Assembly (NCBI GenBank): GCA_963836355.1
Contig: CAWIJO010000006.1
Coordinates: 186,001 to 250,000, forward strand
Origin: Palsa-506 sp963836355
GTDB lineage: Bacteria > Actinomycetota > Actinomycetes > Streptosporangiales > Streptosporangiaceae
DNA: 64,000 nucleotides
Direction of reading: 5' to 3'
A program made the translations under genes and the position numbers. Positions 58,214-64,000 of the stretch are shown piece by piece (within the stretch, counting starts at the first letter, position 1; each line of letters starts with the position of its first letter). Below the pieces are notes generated by a model. The model did no database searches, had not been told where the DNA came from, and saw nothing but the letters and a program-made list of their open reading frames with translations.

Positions 58214-60850
58214 TCAGGCAGCCCCGAGCGCGACGAATGACCACCCGGTCGCGGTGGTCAGCGGATCGGTGGCGGTGGCGGCGCGGGCGTCGCGCAGTGC
58301 CTCGGCGGTCGTCATGCCGTGCCGCAAACCGTCGTGCAGGGCGAGCATCAGCTCTACGGTCGCCTCGTCGTTGACCGGGCCGACGCTTGCGACGATGCCC
58401 ACGGTGCCGAGCGGCAGCAGCGCCGCGGTGAGGCCGAGCAGTTCGTCGGCGCCCGCGGTGGCCAGCTGGGCCGAGTCGCAGGAGGGCAGGATCAGCCGGT
58501 GCGGCGCCCGCCCGAGCCGCTCGAAGTCGTGCACGGTCAGCGGCCCGTCGGCCAGCCGCAGAGACGAGAAGAGCGGGCTATCGGCCCGGAACGTGCCGTG
58601 CGCCGCGACATGGGCCAGCCATGCGCCGTCCAGGGCCGCCAGCACCCGCGGCGCCGTCGCACTGGCATCCCGCAGCACGGTCACCCGGTCGTACATCCCG
58701 GCGATCGAGGCCAGCTCAGCCGCGTCGGTGCGCAGCCCGGGACCCCCCACGACGAGCACATCGCGACGCTCGGCCGGGGCGGCCGCGCGGGCCCGGAGCC
58801 AGGCACGTGCTGACGGGGCGACGGTAAGCACGCTCGCCCGCAGCGCAGGCAGGATCGCCCAGGGGACTCCATGCAACTGCCCTGGCGGCACCACCACGAT
58901 GAGCCCGTCGCCCAGGTGACGGGCCGCCTCCCCGAGCAGGAAGCCTTCCAGCCTGCGGCCGGTGGCCGCCAGCAGGTCGAGGGTCTCGGCCGGCCGGGCG
59001 GACGCGCCGTAGGCCAGGCGGCGAAGCGCGGACCGGGCGTACTCGACCTCCTGCACGGCTTCGGCGACGCGAGCTACCGCGAACCGGCGAACCTGGCCGT
59101 GACCGCACAGCATGACCTGCAGCCGACCGCCGACCTCGATGAGCTCAACGAGCTGCCCGGCCCCCAGCTCGGTCAGCAGCGCCCCGACATCCAGCGGCCG
59201 GGCCAGGTCAGCCGAGCCGGCGTTACCTGGCACGCGCATCCGCCCAGCGCGGATCCGCCGCTCCAGCTGCTGCTGCTCGCGATCCATCAGGGACGCCGGG
59301 GTACCCGCCGCCCTGGCGCTCTCCAGCCGGCTGGTCACCGCACGGTAGCGCGCCAGCTCTTGCTGCAGCTCCCGGTCATCCGGCGGCCGCACCGGCGGCA
59401 CCGCCAGGGCGGTAGCCCGCCACTGCTCGCCCCACACCAGCAGCCTGCGGGCCCGGCCGGCCCGCAGGCAGACGCGCTGGGCCAGCGTAGCGAGCTCGAG
59501 ACCGTGCGCGGTGGCCTGCGCGCGCAGCTCGGACGCGCCCAGCGTAAGGCTGTGCGCGTGCAGCACCGCCAGGCCGCGACGGCAGGCATTTAGGGTGCGG
59601 CGGGTCTGGCCGCGCGACTCGGCGAGCAGCGCTTCGGCGAGCCATCCGCTGACCCGCGAGAGCGCCGGGCCATGGTGCCGTGCCTGCGCCGCGATGGCCA
59701 GGTGGTGCGCTGCGGTTGCGGGACGTGCCAGCAGCAGGGCCGTGCGCCCGGCCAGCAGGCGGGCTTGCGCTGCTTCAGCCGATCCGAGCGCGGTCAGCTG
59801 CTCCGCGGTGCGGACCGCGTCTTGCGCCAGCCGGGCCGATGGCGGGCCGGCCGCCAGCTTGGCCCGCAGCAGCAGCAACCTGCAGTGGGCCGTCCACCAG
59901 TCGCGTCGCTGGGCAGCAAAGAGCCTGGCAGCCGCGCCCGCCCGGGCCTGGGCGGTGACGGGATCACCGGCGGCTAGCGCGGCACGCGCGGCCACCAGCA
60001 GCAGCTCGGCCTTGCGAGTGGCCTGGCCGCGCAGCTTTTCCAGCCGGGCGATGGCTTTATCGGCCTCGGTGAGTGCCTCCGCTGCGAGTCCCGCCGCGAG
60101 CAGCACCCCGCACCGGTGCACGCTGAGCTCGGGCATGGGGGTCTCGAGGGCAGCGAAGCGGCGCCCGGCCCCGTCGAAGTGGTTGAGGGCAGCGGGGAGG
60201 TCGCCGGCCCGGAAGGCCACCAGACCGCGGTTATGCACCGCAAGCGCGGAGTCGTGCTCCTGGCCGGTGGTGGCGAAGAGCCGTTCGGCCGCGCCGAAGT
60301 CACGGTCGGCTGGATCGGTGGCGCCGCGCGCGAGCCGGAGCAGCCCGCGCAGGGTGAGCGCGCGCGCCGTCCAGACGGTGTCCTGCGCCTGCCGCAGCAC
60401 GGGGATGGCGGGCCGGAGCTCATCGAGGGCCTCGCGGTGGCGGCCGAGCAGCCACAGCGCGCCAGCCAGCCGGAAGCGGACTCGCGCGGCGGTCAGGCCG
60501 TTGGCGCACGACGCTGCTGTCTTCAGCGCGTGCAGGCCGGCCGCCGTCCGGCCGCCATGGATGAGCGCGATTCCCAGCGCGGCGAGGGCATCGCCCTCGC
60601 GGTCACCGGAACCGGACTTCCTGGCCAGCCGTACCGCCCGCCGGAGGTGGCCGACGGCCGCCGAAGCGTCGCCGAAGTCCCGTTCGACCAGCCCGATCGC
60701 CTGGTACGCGATTGACGCGCCGTGCGCCGACGGATGGCTGGCCAGCTGGGCATGCGCGGCGGCCAGCGCGTCCTGGGGCCGGGCAAAGACCAGGGTCAGC
60801 AAGCCGTCGGGATCGCCGTTGGAGCTGCCGTTCCCGGCGCTGCTGGACAC
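58214..60850 (-). CDS. TPR-CHAT protein (caspase-like protease)
   Basis: An 878-residue protein. Residues about 10-500 are Ala/Arg-rich helical TPR-like repeats for partner recognition. The C-terminal about 280 residues form a CHAT domain, a caspase-clan cysteine protease fold: DVLVVGGPGLRTDAAELASI, His751 in AHVAAHGTFRADSPLFSSLR, and Cys791 in RLILPSCDSAQLATAG. Both catalytic residues are present, so it should be an active protease. It is transcribed divergently from the subtilase gene across 103 bp. CHAT proteases act in bacterial immunity and regulated cell death (for example TPR-CHAT of Craspase), but no Cas genes are near. GTG start. Confidence 0.92.
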   Translation of the reverse strand: MSSSAGNGSSNGDPDGLLTLVFARPQDALAAAHAQLASHPSAHGASIAYQAIGLVERDFGDASAAVGHLRRAVRLARKSGSGDREGDALAALGIALIHGGRTAAGLHALKTAASCANGLTAARVRFRLAGALWLLGRHREALDELRPAIPVLRQAQDTVWTARALTLRGLLRLARGATDPADRDFGAAERLFATTGQEHDSALAVHNRGLVAFRAGDLPAALNHFDGAGRRFAALETPMPELSVHRCGVLLAAGLAAEALTEADKAIARLEKLRGQATRKAELLLVAARAALAAGDPVTAQARAGAAARLFAAQRRDWWTAHCRLLLLRAKLAAGPPSARLAQDAVRTAEQLTALGSAEAAQARLLAGRTALLLARPATAAHHLAIAAQARHHGPALSRVSGWLAEALLAESRGQTRRTLNACRRGLAVLHAHSLTLGASELRAQATAHGLELATLAQRVCLRAGRARRLLVWGEQWRATALAVPPVRPPDDRELQQELARYRAVTSRLESARAAGTPASLMDREQQQLERRIRAGRMRVPGNAGSADLARPLDVGALLTELGAGQLVELIEVGGRLQVMLCGHGQVRRFAVARVAEAVQEVEYARSALRRLAYGASARPAETLDLLAATGRRLEGFLLGEAARHLGDGLIVVVPPGQLHGVPWAILPALRASVLTVAPSARAWLRARAAAPAERRDVLVVGGPGLRTDAAELASIAGMYDRVTVLRDASATAPRVLAALDGAWLAHVAAHGTFRADSPLFSSLRLADGPLTVHDFERLGRAPHRLILPSCDSAQLATAGADELLGLTAALLPLGTVGIVASVGPVNDEATVELMLALHDGLRHGMTTAEALRDARAATATDPLTTATGWSFVALGAA

Positions 60851-60953
60851 GGATGGATGTTAAAGCTTGACGCCGGCGACGTCCATGGCTTGTATCACAG
60901 GTGCGCTGTCCGGGTCCTCGTTGGGAGAGCTTGTCGCGCCGAGAGGAATGGCA
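60851..60953. promoter_or_regulatory. Divergent promoter between CHAT and subtilase genes
   Basis: The 103-bp gap holds a sigma70-like pair for the subtilase gene: TTGACG at 60867-60872 and TGTATC at 60891-60896 with 18-bp spacing. Because the ECF sigma gene lies nearby, a sigma-specific -35 (often AAC-containing) was looked for, but none stands out. Confidence 0.45.
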
Positions 60954-62357
60954 ATGAACGCAACGACCGAAGGTGCCCGCGACCCGTACGCGCGATTCTG
61001 GGAGCAGCTCGCGGAGGCACAGCTGCGAAATCCTGGCACGAATTTCGTGGTGGCGCCGGACGAGGCGACAGAAGGCTCCGGTGTGCCGCCCAGTTACGTG
61101 TATGAAGCGAACACGATGCTCGCGCGCCAGGGCGACATGCACCGGATACTGCCGCACACCCGCGCCAGGGAGGACGACAGCGGCGTCCCAGGCCTGCGCA
61201 AGCTAATTTTCGAGAACGGCACCCATATCCCCACCGAAGTGCGCAGGATCAACGGGGCGGCCCAGCCGGACATGCCAGCCGGGCAGCGCCGCAGCATGGT
61301 GACCCCTAACCACCTGGTCTCCATTGCCCCAGTCAACCTGTGCCCGGCCGGCGAGCCGTACCCGGTGACGTCCGACACGCCGCTCTGGCCGGATCCGCCG
61401 CCGACCACGGCCACGGCCGGTGCCGGTGCCGGTGCCGGTGCCGGGATATCGGTCTTCGTCATCGATACCGGCTTGCAGGAGGACGTCGCCATCGTTCATC
61501 CGCTGCTGGCAGATGTGCAGGTGCTGGATAACGAGTCGCCCAAGGTGCCCGTTGGTCCAGATGGGCTGATCAAGGAGTACGCAGGCCATGGCACGTTCAT
61601 CACCGGAGTGCTCCGGTCTGCGGCACCCGGCGTGCAGGTGACCGTGTCCAGCGCACTGCAGAATGCCGGCACCCTGCTGGAGGCTGAGCTCGGCGGACTG
61701 ATCTTGTCGCGGCTGGAGCATGTAGCGGGCGGCCCGGGAAAACCCTGGCCGCACATTATCAGTCTGTCCGCGGGGGCAACCACGCAAGACAACCAGGAGC
61801 TGATGAGTCTTGCACCGCTGCTCGACCACCTCGCGACCGATCAGCTTGGCACCGTGCTGATCGCGGCCGCTGGCAACGACGGCACCAGCCAGAACCTGTT
61901 CTGGCCCGCCGCGTGCGCACCGAATCATCCCGGCGTCATTTCGGTCGGGGCGCTGCGGCGCGACGGCAAGGGCCGCGCATGCTTCAGCAACCACGGGGAC
62001 TGGGTCAAGGTCTTCGCCTACGGGGAGAAGATCATCAACTTCTTCCGGCCCGGGCCGTATGCCTACCAGCATGATTCCTATGCTGCGTGCCGGTACTACC
62101 CGCAGCCGCCGCTTTACTATGACTGCGGCTGTGTCAACCCCGTCATCTCCAAGGGTCACGTCGTCAATTTCGAGGGACTGGCCGAATGGAATGGAACGTC
62201 CTTCGCCACGCCGCTGGTGGCGGGAAGGATCGCCGCCCACATGACGAAGATGGGAGAGCTGTCCGACGCCCGGGGGGCGGCGCAGGACCTGCTCGACCGC
62301 TGCGCCAAGGCCATCGTCGACGATGGGGACAACGAGGTGCTGCGAGCGCTCCGCTAG
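60954..62357 (+). CDS. Cytoplasmic S8 subtilisin-like serine protease
   Basis: A 467-residue subtilase with Asp171 in VFVIDTGLQED, His212 in EYAGHGTFITGVL, oxyanion Asn in IAAAGNDGTSQN and Ser416 in WNGTSFATPLVAGR, a complete triad. There is no signal peptide; the N-terminal 165 residues form a separate region joined by a Gly-Ala linker encoded by GGTGCC repeats. An insertion between Asn and Ser is rich in Tyr and Cys (SYAACRYYPQPPLYYDCGC). Lacking export signals, it must act inside the cell or be released on lysis. GAGAGGA precedes ATG 60954. It shares a promoter region with the CHAT protease and is followed by the ECF sigma gene. Confidence 0.92.
   Translation: MNATTEGARDPYARFWEQLAEAQLRNPGTNFVVAPDEATEGSGVPPSYVYEANTMLARQGDMHRILPHTRAREDDSGVPGLRKLIFENGTHIPTEVRRINGAAQPDMPAGQRRSMVTPNHLVSIAPVNLCPAGEPYPVTSDTPLWPDPPPTTATAGAGAGAGAGISVFVIDTGLQEDVAIVHPLLADVQVLDNESPKVPVGPDGLIKEYAGHGTFITGVLRSAAPGVQVTVSSALQNAGTLLEAELGGLILSRLEHVAGGPGKPWPHIISLSAGATTQDNQELMSLAPLLDHLATDQLGTVLIAAAGNDGTSQNLFWPAACAPNHPGVISVGALRRDGKGRACFSNHGDWVKVFAYGEKIINFFRPGPYAYQHDSYAACRYYPQPPLYYDCGCVNPVISKGHVVNFEGLAEWNGTSFATPLVAGRIAAHMTKMGELSDARGAAQDLLDRCAKAIVDDGDNEVLRALR
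61419..61442 (+). repeat. GGTGCC hexamer repeat in the subtilase linker
   Basis: Four copies of GGTGCC encode Gly-Ala pairs between the N-terminal region and the catalytic Asp of the subtilase. Copy-number change would alter linker length in frame. Confidence 0.85.
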
Positions 62358-62463
62358 CCCGCTGCGCGCGGCCGGCTCGGCGAGCGCGGCACCGCTGGAT
62401 GAACTAAGATCGTGCCGGCCTGCCGGCGGACGTACTATTAGGATTCCGAAACGCGAGGCTGGC

Positions 62464-63063
62464 ATGACGGTTCACGCTGATGATCCCGGTGTCCTGGTTA
62501 GATCCGCGGCCAGTGGCGACAAAGCGGCCTGGACGGCGCTCGTCGAGCGGTTCAGCGGGCTGGTCTGGTCGATTGCTCGCGCGCACCGCCTCAGCTTTGC
62601 CGACGCGGAAGAGGTGTTCCAGACCACCTGGCTGAAGCTCACCGAGAACATGCTCCGGCTCAAGGAGCCCGAGCGGGTCGGCGCCTGGTTAGCGGCAACT
62701 GCGCGCAATGAGTCGCTCAAGCTCATCCGCCTCGGCACCAGGACGACCATTACCGACGATCCGTATCTCCTGGACCGGGGCAGCGACGGGGAGTCGCCAG
62801 AGGATGCGCTGCTTGAGTCAGAGGAGGCCGCCGCGCGGCTGCGGCGGGCGCGCCAGCTGTGGTCCGCCTTCCACCGGCTGCCGGGCCGCTGCCAGCAGCT
62901 GCTGCGCTTGATCATCGCGTCGCCGCCGCCGAGCTATTCGGATATCGCCGTGATGCTGGGCATGGCCATCGGCAGCATCGGCCCCACCCGCGCCCGCTGC
63001 CTGCAGCAACTTCGATCGGTCCTGTCGGAGCCCGGCGTGCAGGGCCGTCCGGCGGACCCGTGA
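62464..63063 (+). CDS. ECF-type RNA polymerase sigma factor
   Basis: A 199-residue sigma-70 family factor with region 2 (AWTALVERFSGLVWSIARAH, DAEEVFQTTWLKLTEN) and region 4 (FHRLPGRCQQLLRLI, YSDIAVMLGMAIGSIGPTRARCL) but no regions 1 or 3, the ECF layout. GAGG precedes the ATG. It lies 106 bp after the subtilase gene and its stop overlaps a possible GTG of the next gene. No ZAS-type anti-sigma gene is adjacent, so control may be through the beta-rich partner or by proteolysis. Confidence 0.93.
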   Translation: MTVHADDPGVLVRSAASGDKAAWTALVERFSGLVWSIARAHRLSFADAEEVFQTTWLKLTENMLRLKEPERVGAWLAATARNESLKLIRLGTRTTITDDPYLLDRGSDGESPEDALLESEEAAARLRRARQLWSAFHRLPGRCQQLLRLIIASPPPSYSDIAVMLGMAIGSIGPTRARCLQQLRSVLSEPGVQGRPADP

Positions 63064-63089
63064 CGCCGACGAGCGAGGGGATGCGACAC

Positions 63090-63548
63090 ATGCCGGACGA
63101 CGACGAGCTTGAGCAGGAACTCGGACGCGCCGAACGGCTGCTCGACCCGGTCCCGGCGCAGCTGCTTCGCGGCGCGGTGGAGATGTTTGACTGGCGCACG
63201 ATCGATGCCGAGCTCGCCGAGCTGGTCTTCGATTCCGTCGACGCCCGCGCGGCGGTGCTCGTGCGCGGTTCGGACCAGCACCGGCTGCTCACGTTCAGCG
63301 CCGGTGACCTCGGCATCGAGCTGGAGCTGACCGGTACCGCGGCGGCCCGCGGCATCACCGGGCGGCTGATCCCAGCACAGCCCGCCGAGATCGAGATCCG
63401 GTGTGCCGACCGGCAGCTGACGGTGGCAGCGGACGCGCTCGGACGTTTCAGTGCCGCCTGGCCGGGGTCCGGCCCGCTCAGCTTGCGCTGCCGGCCTGCC
63501 GGCGGCAAGGCGGCAAGGCAGGTCGTCACGGAGTGGATCTCTACCTGA
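63090..63548 (+). CDS. ECF sigma-linked small protein with FDWRTID motif
   Basis: A 152-residue protein: an acidic N-terminal helix (DDDELEQELGRAERLLDPVP), a conserved segment AVEMFDWRTIDAELAELVFD, then a beta-rich half (LLTFSAGDLGIELELTG, AEIEIRCADRQLTV, FSAAWPGSGPLSLRC). Proteins of this plan accompany ECF sigma factors and CHAT/subtilase genes in actinobacteria, but I know no assigned function. It could be an anti-sigma or a substrate. A GTG at 63060 overlapping the sigma stop is an alternative start. A strong terminator follows. Confidence 0.75.
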   Translation: MPDDDELEQELGRAERLLDPVPAQLLRGAVEMFDWRTIDAELAELVFDSVDARAAVLVRGSDQHRLLTFSAGDLGIELELTGTAAARGITGRLIPAQPAEIEIRCADRQLTVAADALGRFSAAWPGSGPLSLRCRPAGGKAARQVVTEWIST

Positions 63549-63561
63549 ACGGTTGCTCGGC

Positions 63562-63600
63562 TTTCGCCCGGCGTTCGCGCGCCTTCGCCCGGCGTTCGCT
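63562..63600. repeat. Short direct repeat before the terminator
   Basis: TTCGCCCGGCGTTCGC occurs twice, at about 63563-63578 and 63585-63600, separated by 6 bp. It lies between the small sigma-linked gene and the terminator, with no evident role. Confidence 0.6.
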
Positions 63601-63602
63601 CG

Positions 63603-63639
63603 GGCCAGTTGCCCGCAGCGATGCTGCGGGCAACTGGCC
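63603..63639. terminator. Bidirectional intrinsic terminator
   Basis: A perfect 17-bp stem (left arm 63603-63619 starting GGCCAGTTGCCC, right arm 63623-63639) with a GAT loop. It separates the convergent sigma-linked gene and the GH12 gene and can serve both. Confidence 0.85.
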
Positions 63640-63648
63640 GGGCCGGCG

Positions 63649-64000
63649 TCAGCCTTTCCAGCCCGTTGCCAACGAATACCGGGTCAGCGTGAAGTCCATG
63701 GGGACTCCGTGGGTGGAGGCAATCTCCCAGCCGAAGTTCACCTGCGTCAGCGTGGTGGAGGAACTCAGGTACCCGTGGTTCACCAGCCAGCGCCAGGCGC
63801 TGAAAAGATGGGCCTCGCCGCTGGTCTCCTGCTTGCCGGACAGCACGAAGCTGAACATGTCGTTACCGCTCTTCCAGACCGCGAACTTCTGCCCGTATAT
63901 GTGAATCCTGGCGACGACCCGGCCGGCCGGGACCTGCTTGTGGGTGTCCACCCACATCATGAGCTCGATCTTGTAGTTGTTCAGCCAGAGGTCGTACGCC
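63649..64000 (-). CDS. Glycoside hydrolase family 12 (endoglucanase/xyloglucanase-like), C-terminal part
   Basis: The visible 116 residues are the C-terminal half of a GH12 beta-jellyroll glucanase: YDLWLNNYKIELMMWVDTHK holds the nucleophile-type Glu and the family's E-x-M-x-W pattern, followed by VARIHIYGQKFAVWKSG, MFSFVLSGKQETSGEAHLFS and QVNFGWEIASTHGVPMDF. The start lies beyond the window. Such enzymes cleave beta-1,4-glucans or xyloglucan outside the cell, in keeping with the GH39/sugar operon and a plant-matter lifestyle. Confidence 0.85.
   Translation of the reverse strand, partial: AYDLWLNNYKIELMMWVDTHKQVPAGRVVARIHIYGQKFAVWKSGNDMFSFVLSGKQETSGEAHLFSAWRWLVNHGYLSSSTTLTQVNFGWEIASTHGVPMDFTLTRYSLATGWKG

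Noticed and set aside
1..64000. tRNA, rRNA, riboswitch, insertion sequence or att sites
   Set aside because: No cloverleaf, conserved rRNA segment, transposase motif or flanking duplications were recognised by eye; a covariance-model search would be decisive.

Overview
The window is high-GC DNA with tightly packed, often translationally coupled genes (many ATGA, GTGA and TGATG overlaps). It carries a DevR/DosR-type response regulator, Acg-family nitroreductases, a DivIVA-like coiled-coil protein, Tat and Sec exported proteins, and a MviN-type pseudokinase. Together these point to an actinobacterium, probably a filamentous soil lineage near Streptosporangiales or Streptomycetales. No rRNA, tRNA, CRISPR array or intact insertion sequence was seen.

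Region 1 (1-30.7 kb) is dominated by a hypoxia/dormancy regulon. It holds an acyl-CoA dehydrogenase fragment, a CoA transferase, a universal stress protein, a propionyl/acetyl-CoA synthetase (frameshifted), GAPDH, two Acg-type nitroreductases, devR, a DevS-like heme-GAF kinase (frameshifted), a stand-alone b6-type cytochrome b, a cyclic-nucleotide-domain protein, and an arginine deiminase operon in which arcA is gutted while arcB and arcC are intact. It also has a PII-like protein plus split pseudokinase, an FMN-type split-barrel protein, a DUF1918 protein and a GNAT/acyl-CoA ligase fusion. Palindromes of the form GGG(A/C)C-N4-G(N)CCC, matching the DosR box, precede most of these genes. Embedded at 19.7-25.6 kb are a two-component system and an ApbE / ferric-reductase-like / NuoF-like / ferredoxin electron-transfer operon.

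Region 2 (30.7-40.1 kb) is a sugar-uptake operon: LacI regulator behind a 24-bp perfect palindrome, a family-5 binding lipoprotein, two permeases, two ATPases and a GH39 glycosidase. Region 3 (40.1-54.6 kb) has gene remnants, a dienelactone hydrolase coupled to a DUF3516-type helicase, a secreted repeat protein, an EamA transporter, and a four-gene salvage cluster (NCS1 permease, isochorismatase-like hydrolase, ADP-ribosylglycohydrolase, PfkB kinase) reminiscent of E. coli yegTUV. A DivIVA-like protein and a Tat-exported M28-like peptidase follow.

Region 4 (54.6-63.6 kb) is the most intriguing part. It has a membrane-anchored P-loop GTPase with a partner membrane protein, a DUF1906-LysM protein, a TPR-CHAT caspase-like protease, a divergently transcribed cytoplasmic subtilase, an ECF sigma factor and a small beta-rich partner. 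This looks like a regulated proteolytic signalling or conflict module. The window ends in a partial GH12 glycosidase. Several loci are decaying (acs, devS, pseudokinase, arcA, sulP, padR, LLM oxidoreductase), reflecting either real genome erosion or, for the single-base slips, possible sequencing error.
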